Assembly: GCF_000428845.1 (NCBI RefSeq)
Contig: NZ_AUAS01000004.1
Location: 248,001-312,000, forward strand
From: Dyadobacter alkalitolerans DSM 23607
GTDB taxonomy: Bacteria; Bacteroidota; Bacteroidia; Cytophagales; Spirosomataceae
Length of the DNA: 64,000 bases
Direction of reading: 5' to 3'
In this document: positions 35,683-45,418 of the stretch, piece after piece
Layout of the letters: every line of letters starts with the position of its first letter
How positions within the stretch are numbered: position 1 is the first letter of the stretch
Program-made: the position numbers and the translations under genes
The notes under the pieces: generated by a model
What the model was told of the DNA's origin: nothing
Databases searched by the model: none
The model's input: only the letters and a program-made list of their open reading frames with translations

Positions 35683-35961
35683 ATGACAACGAACCAAGAA
35701 TCAAAAACAAACTACGATCCAACATTAACAAACCGTAAAATGGGTTCGTTAAGAGAAGAGATGCTTGATGTGCAAATGGAACAGCTCGTTGTCTGTATCC
35801 GGAATTTCTTCGATGAAGGTGATGCCTGCGAGCCGGTTTGTTTTCTGAATGACCTGATGAAAAACAGCTTTTCTAACGCGGAAGGTTTAAGAATATCAAG
35901 CTTTTTAATGCAGTTGCAGCGATTTGATAAATGTATTGGCGTTTTGCAGGCGCGTAATTGA
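35683..35961 (+). CDS. Small hypothetical protein (92 aa)
   Basis: Not recognised. The acidic protein is predicted helical from composition (SLREEMLDVQMEQLVVCIRN, AEGLRISSFLMQLQRFDKCI) with three cysteines. Its start at ATG 35683 follows a leader with an inverted repeat (35612-35647). No signal or membrane segment. It belongs to a run of small unknown genes between the tRNA cluster and the cellulase, a typical place for recently acquired genes. Confidence 0.5.
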   Translation: MTTNQESKTNYDPTLTNRKMGSLREEMLDVQMEQLVVCIRNFFDEGDACEPVCFLNDLMKNSFSNAEGLRISSFLMQLQRFDKCIGVLQARN

Positions 35962-36114
35962 GATTTGGATTTTGGATTTTTAGGGTTGAGAAACCTTGTA
36001 TACAATATATTTAGCCGATCGCTTGCTCATTTCAACCGAAGGGTAACGGTCTGCATTGCTGCTAGGGCAGGCGCGTAACATTTAATATCTTTAAGAAACG
36101 AAACTCAACTTACA

Positions 36115-36291
36115 ATGATACAAACAACAAAAACATCGGATGCAAAAGTTGTGTCAGAAGTCGAAAGGGATGCTAAGCAACCTGCTATTCTTAGAATGCT
36201 GGATGACAAGCGGGCAATTCACGGTTATTTTCAGGGGGATATTTCAATCGAGGAACTGAATGCCAGAGGAATTAAATTTATCAAACCATGA
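36115..36291 (+). CDS. 58-aa protein overlapping a DUF6169-type gene
   Basis: The short frame ATG 36115 to TGA 36291 encodes an acidic-basic mix with SDAKVVSEVERDAKQPAILR, MLDDKRAIHGYFQGDIS and a C-terminal RGIKFIKP. It overlaps the next gene by 32 bp in another frame (ATG 36260), a strong sign of a coupled pair. I recall similar small proteins ending in a G-[LI]-KF-[VI] segment in front of DUF6169 genes in Bacteroidota, but this is memory of a pattern. It could be an antitoxin-like partner. Function unknown. Confidence 0.65.
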   Translation: MIQTTKTSDAKVVSEVERDAKQPAILRMLDDKRAIHGYFQGDISIEELNARGIKFIKP

Positions 36292-36811
36292 TAGATTCTT
36301 CGAAGCCAGACTGTCTTACAATTTTACGACTAGTTCCGGAAAGCAGTATTCAGCGTTTTTTACAGCGACAAATTATTTTGAGAATTCCTTAAATACAAAT
36401 GAACATATAGTAAGCTTTGGCTTTTCTCTGAACGAGAGGGGAACCAAAGCTTTTATTTTGGATGACAATTGTAGTTTGAAACGTGTAGCCAGAGTAGATT
36501 CGATGGTTCGAAACACAATTTTTGCCATCATCAATCAATTCCTCAGTAATTATCCGTCTAAGGCCATTGTTTTCATTTGCGACAATAAAGATTCAAGAGA
36601 ACGATGCCGCCAAAAATTGTTTAGCGATTGGTATCAACAATCTGTCAGATTCAGGCTTACTGCAATCAGGAAGTATGACCTAGATTTGCATGGCGTTGAG
36701 ACATTCTATGGACACGTGTCCCTAATTCTTCGGGATGATCATGTTCTTCACGATCAAATCAAAGAAGTCTTTTTAACCTTGAGTGATAACTTGATTTCTA
36801 AGAATTATTGA
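36260..36811 (+). CDS. DUF6169-family protein
   Basis: A 183-residue soluble protein matching what I recall of DUF6169: YSFTTSSG-like start (YNFTTSSGKQYSAFF), VSFGFSLNERGTKAF, VRNTIFAIINQFLSNYPSKA, IVFICDNKDSRERCRQKLF and a C-terminal YGHVSLILRDDH. The DxxDSRexxR..LF part looks like a conserved functional site, but no activity is known. It overlaps the 58-aa gene by 32 bp, so translation of the two is probably coupled. Association with a small partner in variable regions suggests a toxin-antitoxin-like or defence module (inference). Confidence 0.7.
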   Translation: MPEELNLSNHDRFFEARLSYNFTTSSGKQYSAFFTATNYFENSLNTNEHIVSFGFSLNERGTKAFILDDNCSLKRVARVDSMVRNTIFAIINQFLSNYPSKAIVFICDNKDSRERCRQKLFSDWYQQSVRFRLTAIRKYDLDLHGVETFYGHVSLILRDDHVLHDQIKEVFLTLSDNLISKNY

Positions 36812-36977
36812 GTTTCTCACATTTCCCACTCTTTCCTTCCCCCACCTTCCCCCAACTGCTCCGAAGGGTTATTTACCGATCAATCACCCAAACCGACCAC
36901 CCGGAAACTCCCTACCCAAAATCTGCCCGTATGGCACCGATTTAGCGCTTGCATATGTCAATCATTCAAGTGCTATT

Positions 36978-39900
36978 ATGTGCAAAATTTTCTTTCTTTT
37001 CATGGCCGTCATTACTGTGCCATGCTTTTCTCAAACAAAAACACTCTGGGACGGTGAAGCAAATTCGGCTAGTTGTAATAAGGCCTACGGGTCTGTGGTT
37101 GCGGGATCCGATGCTTATGCTGGCGATGCTTGTTTCCGGGCGGAGCCGGATAAGTTTCATATGCCGAAAATTGGGTTTAATTGCAGCAATGCCTGGCGGG
37201 CGGATATTTCGGGGTTCGATGAACTTCGGTTTTTTATTAAGTCAAATCAAAACTCGCAAACCACTTCCATACGGCTTACCACTTACTTCGCGCAAAGCAA
37301 TTGGGTTGATATTGGCCCGTATATACAGGGTGGGGCCGGGATCACAAGTGATTACAAAGAAGTCAGGTTTCCGCTGAAATTGTTAAAAAAGCAAGGTTAT
37401 GACCTCAGTTCTATTGAATATCTTGAATTTGCAACCACCAACTTAAACCAGCTTTTCTACTTTATCGATGACATTCAGGTTGTCGACTTAGAATCGCCCA
37501 AGCTCTCGTTGCAGCCGGTTTCCAGCCGAGTTTTAAAGATCAGTGTTAATGAGCGGTTTGATACGACCGGGTGTTATAAGACGGCCAATTATAGTCTGAC
37601 AAGCCAGACGGATCCGGCTTACCAGCAGCAACAACATCCTGTTAATATCGGCCGTCACCATTACGTCAAAGGATTATTACCTTCATCCGGGGCGCCGATT
37701 GTCGAGTACGAGTTGTATTTAATTTTTGATAAACCACTGATGAATGCTGGCTTATACCATTTGACAGTCAACGAAATAAAAGACTTATCTGGTAATGCGG
37801 CTTCGCTAGATACCACGTTCACTTTCAGTGACTTTGCAATTTATGGAAATTTAAAGGCCAACCAGGTTGGGTATTTGCCCGACAGTCCGAAGCTGGGCAA
37901 GCTGGGGAACTATCTAGGTGATGCGTGGTTTATGCCCATTGATTCGGTCAACACACCTGGTTTTGAGGTACGAAACGAGGCAAATCAAGTTGTTTTTAGC
38001 GGCATAAGTAAGTTTTTGAAAGCCGATTCATCATTCAGCGGCGAGTTAGTTTTCGACCTGGATTTTTCGGAAGTGACCATTCCAGGCACATATTATTTGT
38101 ATGTAGAAGGTTACGGCCGTTCTGAAACATTCACCATTGCTGATGAAGTGTACGATGAATTACATAAACACACGGCCAGGGCTTTGTATTACCAGAGATC
38201 GGGAAAACTGGATGTGCCGCAGGCAGGAAACTGGCTTCGCGGCGGTTTGCCGGCGTCGGTGGCGGAAATTCATTCTTCTCACGCGTCGTCCTTGCTGCAT
38301 AGTGCGTCCGATCCGGCTGTTGGCAGTAAAATTCCGATGACACAAGGCTGGCTGGATGCCGGTGACTACGGCCGGTATGTTCCCACGGCGGCGAGTGCTT
38401 TATTTATTCTTTTTACAGCATTTGAGCTGTATCCGCAAAAGTTTCCGGACAATTATTACAACATTCCCGAAAGTGGCAACCGCATTCCTGACCTGCTGGA
38501 TGAGATCAAATATGAAACCGATTGGCTGAAACAAATGCAGGCACCAGATGGTGGCGTATATTTCCGGGTTACACCTGCCACCTGGTCGACCGGATTGCCG
38601 GAAGATGAGGTCAGTACACTTTTCGTTTCTGAAAAAACAACGCAGTCCACAGCACTTTTTGCAGCAACGATGGCCATGGCGGCTCGAAATCTGAAAGCCT
38701 ATTTCCCCAATTACGCCCAGAATTGTCTTGATATGGCAAAAAAAGCCTGGGGTTTCTTGCAACTGCATCCGCAAGCATCAGCTCCTGTGAATGTTCCCGG
38801 CATTTCGGCCGGACCTTATCCGGATCCTATTGACCTGGATAACCGCGCCTGGGCGGCTGCCGAGCTCTATAAGACGACGGGCGAAGTCATGTATAACAAT
38901 GCTTTCCTGGATTATTATGCCAAGATCCCTCACGAGTTCCATGCTACCATGAGCTGGGCACACCATACTTTCAAAGCGGCGTGGGCTTATTCTACAACCA
39001 AATTTCCAGTCAGTAAAGCTCCTGTCGCGGAGTTTAAGTCCAAGCTGATTACCGAAGTGCTGGTCAATTACAACCAGAGGACAATGGACATTCATGCGTA
39101 TCACGGTGCATATCATCCTTTTAAGGGTTACATCGGCTACGGAACTTTTGGTATGGCCCAGAGCTATGCGTTTGACTACATTATGTTCAGTTATCTGCTG
39201 TCCAAGCCCGAACTGCTGGATCTGGCAAAAATTCAGCTAGATATTCCTTTGGGCAACAATCCATTGTCTAAAAGCATGATCACCGGTGTTGGCAAAAATG
39301 CCCCGAAATTTCCTCTGCATTGGTCAACGGTTCAAAACAAGTTCACGGAGCCAGTTCCCGGCATCCCGGTATTTGGCCCTGCTGCCTCGCTGGTTATGAA
39401 CAGGCCGTCCAGCTTTGCAATTCAGGACACGGCAAACCGATATCCCTATGGTTTCAAAAAAGAAGGCCCTTATCCTGTGCTCCGTCGCTATACGGACGCG
39501 CGTGAGGCTGTTGAAATGTCGGAATTCACGATCCAGGAAATCGCTGTCACAATCGCTCCGTTTGCATTTTTCAGCACCGCCATCAATGACGAACTGCCAG
39601 TTAAATTTGCAAGCTTTGAAGCACAGGCCGAACAATGTCATGTAAACCTGCACTGGACAACCAGCGAGGAAGTCAATGCGGATTATTTCGTTATTCAGCG
39701 CAGTGCCGATGCGAAAACGTTCGAGGATATCGGCCGGGTAAGCGCAGTGGGATCAAGCAGCATATCTCAGCAATATCGTTTCACAGACTCCCTCCCTAAT
39801 CCGCGTAACTATTACAGGCTCAAACAAGTCGATGTTGATGGACGATATCAACTTACGCGTATCCTTTATGCCCCGAATGTGTGCAATGGAATGAAAATAA

Positions 39901-40136
39901 ATGTTTTGCAAAAGCAGCAAAACATTTATGAAATACAAACCGAGTCGACAGAAAATACGGATCTGCTCAAAGGTGAAATCGTTAACAAACGTGGGGTTCC
40001 CAGGAAGCGATTCGATATGAATCCAGGGATAACCACGCATTTCGACACATTCGATCTTCCAGCAGATATTTATATTTTACAAATCAAAAACCAGCAAGGA
40101 TATCGATTGTACACGCAAAAATTGCTCGTTCGCTGA
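36978..40136 (+). CDS. Secreted GH9 endoglucanase with type IX secretion sorting domain
   Basis: A 1052-residue secreted enzyme. Order: signal peptide (KIFFLFMAVITVPCFSQ), a carbohydrate-binding-like beta domain (about 20-175), a CelD_N-type Ig domain (about 285-375; LKANQVGYLPDSPKLG), the GH9 (alpha/alpha)6 barrel (about 390-875) and a C-terminal domain ending DIYILQIKNQQGYRLYTQKL, which looks like a type A T9SS signal. The catalytic base Asp lies in GWLDAGDYGRYVP (about 458-470) and the acid Glu in EMSEFTIQEIAV (about 846-857). It hydrolyses internal beta-1,4 bonds of cellulose or mixed glucans outside the cell. It stands alone, with no Sus-type genes beside it. Confidence 0.92.
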   Translation: MCKIFFLFMAVITVPCFSQTKTLWDGEANSASCNKAYGSVVAGSDAYAGDACFRAEPDKFHMPKIGFNCSNAWRADISGFDELRFFIKSNQNSQTTSIRLTTYFAQSNWVDIGPYIQGGAGITSDYKEVRFPLKLLKKQGYDLSSIEYLEFATTNLNQLFYFIDDIQVVDLESPKLSLQPVSSRVLKISVNERFDTTGCYKTANYSLTSQTDPAYQQQQHPVNIGRHHYVKGLLPSSGAPIVEYELYLIFDKPLMNAGLYHLTVNEIKDLSGNAASLDTTFTFSDFAIYGNLKANQVGYLPDSPKLGKLGNYLGDAWFMPIDSVNTPGFEVRNEANQVVFSGISKFLKADSSFSGELVFDLDFSEVTIPGTYYLYVEGYGRSETFTIADEVYDELHKHTARALYYQRSGKLDVPQAGNWLRGGLPASVAEIHSSHASSLLHSASDPAVGSKIPMTQGWLDAGDYGRYVPTAASALFILFTAFELYPQKFPDNYYNIPESGNRIPDLLDEIKYETDWLKQMQAPDGGVYFRVTPATWSTGLPEDEVSTLFVSEKTTQSTALFAATMAMAARNLKAYFPNYAQNCLDMAKKAWGFLQLHPQASAPVNVPGISAGPYPDPIDLDNRAWAAAELYKTTGEVMYNNAFLDYYAKIPHEFHATMSWAHHTFKAAWAYSTTKFPVSKAPVAEFKSKLITEVLVNYNQRTMDIHAYHGAYHPFKGYIGYGTFGMAQSYAFDYIMFSYLLSKPELLDLAKIQLDIPLGNNPLSKSMITGVGKNAPKFPLHWSTVQNKFTEPVPGIPVFGPAASLVMNRPSSFAIQDTANRYPYGFKKEGPYPVLRRYTDAREAVEMSEFTIQEIAVTIAPFAFFSTAINDELPVKFASFEAQAEQCHVNLHWTTSEEVNADYFVIQRSADAKTFEDIGRVSAVGSSSISQQYRFTDSLPNPRNYYRLKQVDVDGRYQLTRILYAPNVCNGMKINVLQKQQNIYEIQTESTENTDLLKGEIVNKRGVPRKRFDMNPGITTHFDTFDLPADIYILQIKNQQGYRLYTQKLLVR

Positions 40137-40152
40137 CTGGTCCATGGCAACA

Positions 40153-40956
40153 TTACTGCCAGTTGCTTGTCCAGTTATAAGGATCAGCTCCGGTGACACT
40201 GCCGCTAGTCGGATAGCCGGAACCATTCAGTAAGTATGTGTAATGCGTGGCAACAGGGTTTTTGGCAGGTTTTTTCAGATACTTATTTTCCATGAGGTTC
40301 AATGTCTTCGGAGGAAATAATTTTGCGTCCATTTTGAGATTGAACTGGCTGAAATGAGCAGACTTATCTGCATGTTTCAAATAGTATTCGTAGCTCACTT
40401 TATTCACAATCCCGCCATCCGCATCATAGCGCTCCTGGAAAGAAACATTTTGATCGTCATAGTAATACACCAGGTGGCCATCAGGTAGATTATTTTCACG
40501 ATAATATTCCTTAACCACCTTTCCGGCCTGATAAATGTAATCGGTCTGTATCACATCCGTAATGTTGCCGCCGCTAGTGTAAAATGTTTCGACTTTCCTG
40601 GTTGCGTATTGATTTACAAGATCATACACAATGTCGGAGCTCTTTTTGCCGCCGTAAATGGTTGTGTAGATCACTTTGTCAGGGGCATAGGTCAAAGTTG
40701 TGACATACGCTCCGCCTTCGGTCCGGTAACTTTTGAGTGAATTATTCGCGTTGTACTGAATGTCCGTTATGTCATAGCCAGGCATTGTGGTTTGTAAAAG
40801 AAGCTGCCCCACAACGAATGCATTCGCATCCGTTTTTACGTTTTTAGTCATGGTAGGATCGGGCATTTTCTCACTTTTTTCACAAGAGAAAATAGCGATG
40901 GATAGGAGCAGGATCAGTCTCGCCGAGAGGCTGCAAGGGAATAGTTGTTTTGTCAT
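40153..40956 (-). CDS. Lipoprotein of unknown function
   Basis: A 267-residue lipoprotein: hydrophobic signal ARLILLLSIAIFSCEKSE with Cys at about 25. The mature protein has repeated short beta segments of the RHS/YD-like kind (SLKSYRTEGGAYVTTLTYAP, VIQTDYIYQAGKVVKEYY, HLVYYYDDQNVSFQERYDAD), common in Bacteroidota surface lipoproteins with DUF4595-like repeats. It converges with the cellulase gene (stops 16 bp apart), which gives no functional link. Localisation is secure, function is not. Confidence 0.78.
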   Translation of the reverse strand: MTKQLFPCSLSARLILLLSIAIFSCEKSEKMPDPTMTKNVKTDANAFVVGQLLLQTTMPGYDITDIQYNANNSLKSYRTEGGAYVTTLTYAPDKVIYTTIYGGKKSSDIVYDLVNQYATRKVETFYTSGGNITDVIQTDYIYQAGKVVKEYYRENNLPDGHLVYYYDDQNVSFQERYDADGGIVNKVSYEYYLKHADKSAHFSQFNLKMDAKLFPPKTLNLMENKYLKKPAKNPVATHYTYLLNGSGYPTSGSVTGADPYNWTSNWQ

Positions 40957-41198
40957 AATAGCTTTACTTTTTCTGTAAATAGATGTTGCAATAAGGTGAA
41001 AACAGTTGTTAGGTTATTACCAACGAGGACGAACAGCCGGGGCCATTTATCAGGCGGCAACTGCCTGTTATCATGCGGTTGGCGACAATCTCAAATCAAT
41101 TGTCCTGTTTCCCCTGTTTTTTAGCTTTTGGCAGATATTAATCGTATCTTACAAGATGGACAGCCGAATGTCCAGCGCATGCTTTATGAGACTTAGCA

Positions 41199-41567
41199 AT
41201 GAAACCAACCCCAGAGCAGTTAAGAGACTTTTTTAAGTCTAATTTTTTCCAGGCTGATCAATCGTTTGAATATAACCAGGAGGCGGCGATAGCCGATTTT
41301 TACAGGCGTTTTTACGGAGCCGGCGACGTGGCGGATCCGATCCCTAACCCGCGTAAATGGCAGACAACCTATGTCAGGAAGTATGCTGTGAAGGCATTCA
41401 TGCGTACGAAGGATGGGAACATTCATCACGTCATCTTCAAACAGGATTTAGATAATAATCTGATCACTAATTTTGACGGCTCGGCATGGCAGGGCGATCC
41501 GAACTTGGTAGATGTTTGGCAGGAGTACTATGAGTCAGACAATAACCTTGCAGTGAGTGGCTGGTAG
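41199..41567 (+). CDS. Hypothetical protein (122 aa)
   Basis: Not recognised. The soluble protein has YNQEAAIADFYRRFYGAGD, a charged central part (RKYAVKAFMRTKDGNIHHVI) and an acidic, Trp-rich end (VDVWQEYYESDNNLAVSGW). No signal or known motif is visible. It lies between a lipoprotein and a stand-alone response regulator and is probably monocistronic. Composition and length support coding. Confidence 0.6.
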   Translation: MKPTPEQLRDFFKSNFFQADQSFEYNQEAAIADFYRRFYGAGDVADPIPNPRKWQTTYVRKYAVKAFMRTKDGNIHHVIFKQDLDNNLITNFDGSAWQGDPNLVDVWQEYYESDNNLAVSGW

Positions 41568-41687
41568 TATTTTTTGGGGACTTTTGTGGAGGTAAATAGC
41601 AGGAGTGTAAAGTATTGTTTTTAAAACTATTCGAGAAAAGTAAAAAGTTGTATTTTAGCGACAACCGTAACCCACTATCAGAATATT

Positions 41688-42041
41688 ATGAGCATACTTT
41701 ACATTGATCATGAGATCAATAATCTCAACTCGTTTAAAGCTTCCTTCCGGAGAGACGCGACAATTTACCTCGCCGAAACCCTGGATATGGGCCTCAAAGT
41801 CTTAGAAGAAGAACAAATCGATGTCATTTTCGTCGATCACCAGATGCCTGATATGACAGGTCTGGAGTTTTTGAAAATGGCGTCAAAACAATATCCTGAA
41901 AGTGTCCGCGTCTTGCTCACAGGGCAGGCTTACAATGCTGAATTCAAGCACGCGAAAGTGAAAGGTTATCTCCACAATTTTGTTACGAAACCGTGGGACG
42001 AACAGGATTTAAGACGCCTGTTCATTACTGATATGATGTAA
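41688..42041 (+). CDS. Stand-alone response regulator receiver protein
   Basis: A 117-residue CheY-like receiver with no output domain. It has ILYIDHEINNLNSFKA (an atypical D-H-E in place of the usual acidic pair), the phosphoacceptor in VIFVDHQMPDMTGLEF (about residue 50), the Thr in VRVLLTGQAY and the conserved Lys in FVTKPWDEQDL. Such FVTKPWD-type receivers occur in RpfG-like regulators. It acts through an unknown partner. The terminator at 42062 isolates it from the TldD locus. Confidence 0.85.
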   Translation: MSILYIDHEINNLNSFKASFRRDATIYLAETLDMGLKVLEEEQIDVIFVDHQMPDMTGLEFLKMASKQYPESVRVLLTGQAYNAEFKHAKVKGYLHNFVTKPWDEQDLRRLFITDMM

Positions 42042-42061
42042 AACTTCTTAAAAATGCAATG

Positions 42062-42100
42062 AATGAGCGTGTTCCGACAAGGGGCACGCTCATTTTATTT
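42062..42100 (+). terminator. Terminator of the response regulator gene
   Basis: AATGAGCGTG (42062-42071) pairs with CACGCTCATT (42085-42094), a perfect 10-bp stem with a 13-nt loop, followed by TTATTT, 21 bp after the stop. Confidence 0.85.
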
Positions 42101-42281
42101 AACGGGGTGCCGGTTATTGAAACGCTAAAAAAATTGCCACAGCAATATTTGTTGGAAATATTTTTTACATTGTGTTTTCAATATCAACATTCCTCATGAA
42201 ATCGCTGATTCAGTCCAATTAGACTGTATTCGGTCATTTCATAACCCGGTAATCTTCCATTTTTATTTCCTGAAATATTCG

Positions 42282-43925
42282 ATGAAAAGACGAGATTTTA
42301 TGCAAATGACAGGAATGGGCGCAGGAGCTTTAATGCTTTCGTCCGTGCCTGTCGTGGGAAATCCTGTGAGCGCCGCGCATCTGCTCGAACCATGGATTGA
42401 TGTCGCTGCCAAGAAAAAATTTGCAGAAATCGCCCTTAATGCGGCCAAAAGCAACGGCGCAACCTATACCGACGTCCGGATCGGGCGCTACTTACAGCAA
42501 TATTTATTTACACGTGAAAAACAGGTTCAGAATATCGTGAATACGGAATCCTACGGCGTTGGGATCCGGGTAATAGCGAACGGAACCTGGGGTTTTTCGG
42601 CGACCAGCGACGTGACGGCCGAGGGCATTGCCAAATGCGCTGCAACGGCTGTGGAGATTGCCAAAGCGAATTCCAAATTTCAGAAAGAACCGGTCGTATT
42701 GGCTGAGCAGAAAGGAGTTGGCGACAAAACCTGGAAGACGCCGATTAAGAAAAATGCATTTGAAATACCCATTCAGGAGAAAATCGATCTGCTCATGAAT
42801 GTGAATGGTGAGGCGATGAAAAACGGCGCGGGCTTCGTCACCTCCAATATGTTTTTTGTGAATGAACAAAAATATTTTGCTTCGTCCGACGGCTCATTTA
42901 TCGATCAGGACGTGCACCGCATATGGCCTACATTTACGGTAACAGTCACCGATAAAGCTGCCGGTAAATTCAAAACCCGCGATGCCATCAGCTCGCCCAT
43001 GGGCATGGGCTATGAATATCTGGATGGCTTAGCTTCGGAAAAAATCGCCGGCCCGAATGGTCTGGTCGGTTATCGGAACTCTTATGATATGGTGGAAGAT
43101 GCGATCAATGCGGCCAGGCAGGCGAAGGAAAAAATGACTGCAAAATCGGTGCTTCCCGGCAAGTATGATCTGGTCCTGGATCCTAACCATCTTGGACTGA
43201 CGATTCACGAATCCGTTGGGCACCCCACCGAGCTGGATCGCGTGCTGGGTTATGAGGCCAATTATGCAGGGACAAGTTTTGCAACATTGGATAAATGGGA
43301 GTCTAAAAACTTCGCCTATGGCAGCAAGCTCGTAAACATTGTGGCGGACAAAACGCAGCCGAATACGCTGGGGGCTGTCGGTTATGACGATGAGGGCGTG
43401 CCGTGCAAGGAGTGGGACATTATCAAAGATGGCGTTTTGGTAAATTACCAGGCTATTCGCGATCAGGTGAAGATCATTGGTGAAAAAGAATCGCACGGCT
43501 GCTGCTATGCCGATAACTGGAATTCTGTTCAATTTCAGCGGATGCCGAACATTTCGTTGAAGCCAGGCACTGAGAAACGGAGCGTAATGGACATGATCAA
43601 AGGCGTGGAAAAAGGCATTTATATTATTGGCCGGGGTTCATATTCCATTGATCAGCAGCGTTATAACTTCCAGTTTGGCGGTCAGGTGTTTTACGAAATC
43701 AAGAACGGGGCAATCACAGGCATGCTGGACGACGTTGCTTACCAGTCTAATACACAAGAGTTCTGGAATTCCTGTACGCAGCTTTGCGACAAGGACGATT
43801 ACCGCACGTTCGGGTCGTTTTTCGATGGAAAAGGGCAACCTGCACAAGTGAGCGCAGTGTCACACGGAAGTTCAACGTCCCGTTTTGACGGGGTGAATGT
43901 GATTAATACGGGACGGAAGATATAA
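42282..43925 (+). CDS. tldD: TldD-family metalloprotease with Tat-type signal, copy 1
   Basis: A 547-residue TldD. It starts with a twin-arginine-type leader (MKRRDFMQMTGMGAGALMLS) that cytosolic TldD proteins lack. The metalloprotease site HESVGH lies in LGLTIHESVGHPTELDR (about residues 308-313) and the late Cys-rich stretch SHGCCYADNW supplies further conserved residues. TldD/TldE complexes cleave leader or unfolded peptides with zinc in TldD only. Its PmbA/TldE partner is 42 bp downstream. It is closely related to copy 2 at 45419. The export signal suggests a periplasmic role. Confidence 0.93.
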   Translation: MKRRDFMQMTGMGAGALMLSSVPVVGNPVSAAHLLEPWIDVAAKKKFAEIALNAAKSNGATYTDVRIGRYLQQYLFTREKQVQNIVNTESYGVGIRVIANGTWGFSATSDVTAEGIAKCAATAVEIAKANSKFQKEPVVLAEQKGVGDKTWKTPIKKNAFEIPIQEKIDLLMNVNGEAMKNGAGFVTSNMFFVNEQKYFASSDGSFIDQDVHRIWPTFTVTVTDKAAGKFKTRDAISSPMGMGYEYLDGLASEKIAGPNGLVGYRNSYDMVEDAINAARQAKEKMTAKSVLPGKYDLVLDPNHLGLTIHESVGHPTELDRVLGYEANYAGTSFATLDKWESKNFAYGSKLVNIVADKTQPNTLGAVGYDDEGVPCKEWDIIKDGVLVNYQAIRDQVKIIGEKESHGCCYADNWNSVQFQRMPNISLKPGTEKRSVMDMIKGVEKGIYIIGRGSYSIDQQRYNFQFGGQVFYEIKNGAITGMLDDVAYQSNTQEFWNSCTQLCDKDDYRTFGSFFDGKGQPAQVSAVSHGSSTSRFDGVNVINTGRKI

Positions 43926-43967
43926 TGATTGAATGATTCACCCATTCAAAATTAAACCAGCAGCAAT

Positions 43968-45284
43968 ATGGCTATTTTATCCAGAGACGAAGCGAAGAAA
44001 GTAATTGATAAAGTATTGGCATTTTCAAAAGCCGATGAAATAAGCGTGGGCCTTTTTGGCAACCGGACAGGCAACATTCGCTACGCACGCAATTCCGTAT
44101 CCACAAGCGGAGAAACGACTGACCTTTCCTTGTCCGTAACGTCTGTTTTTGGCAAGAAATCAGGCACGTCAACCATTAATGAGTTTGATGATGCATCTTT
44201 GGAAAAGACGGTAAGACGGGCAGAAGAAATAGCCAAACTCGCACCCGACAACCCGGAATATGTCCCTATGCTTGGGCCCCAGCAATATCTGGAAACCAAT
44301 TCTTTTGCAGAAAGCACGGCAGCAATCAATCCGGATTATCGCGCAAAAGCCGCTTTCGATAGCATTGATCCATGCATTAAGAAGAATCTGACTGCGGCTG
44401 GTTATCTGGAAGATGCGGCCGGATTTAATGCAATGGGCAATAATAAGGGGCTTTTTGGTTATAACAGATCTACCTCCATTGACTTTTCTATCACTGTTAG
44501 AACGGCCGATGGCAAAGGCTCCGGCTATGCGGCGCGGGATTACAATGATGCTTCCAAGCTGAGCACTGCTTCGGCAACAGAAGTTGCGATGCAAAAGGCG
44601 ATGGCTTCTGCAACGGCAAAAGCATTGGAACCCGGCAAGTACACCGTAATCCTGGAACCGACAGCCGGCGTTGATCTTTTGGATAACATGATGCGCAGCA
44701 TGGATGCGCGTAATGCGGATGAAGGCAGGAGTTTTTTGGGTAAAAAAGGTGGTGGAACGCGGCTCGGTGAAAAGCTTTTCGATGAGCGCGTGAATATTTA
44801 CTCAGATCCTCAAAATCAGGAAATCCCCGGATCGCCATTCAGTGGCGATGGCAGGCCACAGGAGAAAGTGATATGGATAGAGAATGGTGTGGTTAAAAAT
44901 ATGTCGTACTCGCGCTTTTGGGCTCAAAAACAGGGTGTTAAGGCCATTGCTCCTCCATCCGGATTTATTTTTCAGGGGGGAAATGAATCGTTGGCTGATC
45001 TTATCAAAGGAACTGAAAAGGGCATTCTGGTAACTCGGCTTTGGTACATCCGCGCGGTGGACCCACAAACATTGCTTTACACTGGCCTGACGCGGGATGG
45101 CACATTCTACATTGAAAACGGGCAGATCAAATACCCGGTTAAGAATTTCCGGTTTAATGAAAGTCCGGTTATCATGCTCAATAATATAGAGGCGATTGGC
45201 AAGCCCGTCCGCGCGGGCGGCAACCTGGTACCGCCGCTAAAAATCCGCGATTTCACATTTACGAGTCTCTCGGATGCAGTTTAG
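43968..45284 (+). CDS. pmbA: PmbA/TldE-family protein, copy 1
   Basis: A 438-residue TldE/PmbA protein without signal peptide. It has the N-terminal VGLFGNRTGNIRYARNSVST, the middle DFSITVRTADGKGSGYAARD and ALEPGKYTVILEPTAGVDLL (the structural equivalent of the TldD active-site region but with no HExxxH), and TRDGTFYIENGQIKYPVKNF near the end. It forms the non-catalytic half of the TldD/E heterodimer. It follows TldD copy 1; the same gene order repeats directly downstream. The lack of a leader is notable given the Tat-type leader of TldD. Confidence 0.92.
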   Translation: MAILSRDEAKKVIDKVLAFSKADEISVGLFGNRTGNIRYARNSVSTSGETTDLSLSVTSVFGKKSGTSTINEFDDASLEKTVRRAEEIAKLAPDNPEYVPMLGPQQYLETNSFAESTAAINPDYRAKAAFDSIDPCIKKNLTAAGYLEDAAGFNAMGNNKGLFGYNRSTSIDFSITVRTADGKGSGYAARDYNDASKLSTASATEVAMQKAMASATAKALEPGKYTVILEPTAGVDLLDNMMRSMDARNADEGRSFLGKKGGGTRLGEKLFDERVNIYSDPQNQEIPGSPFSGDGRPQEKVIWIENGVVKNMSYSRFWAQKQGVKAIAPPSGFIFQGGNESLADLIKGTEKGILVTRLWYIRAVDPQTLLYTGLTRDGTFYIENGQIKYPVKNFRFNESPVIMLNNIEAIGKPVRAGGNLVPPLKIRDFTFTSLSDAV

Positions 45285-45418
45285 CGCACATGACCACTCA
45301 TGTATTTTTAAATTCCTTACATAAAAAGTGCATTGAATCTGTTGCAGCTTTTCGCTAGCTTATGCATTACGCCTTTTATCCCAATGACCCAATTCGTCAC
45401 TATTAGCAACCATATATT

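Noticed and set aside
41006..41236. 76-codon plus-strand frame before the 122-aa gene
   Set aside because: Overlaps the better supported gene at 41199 and shows no conserved pattern; treated as non-coding.
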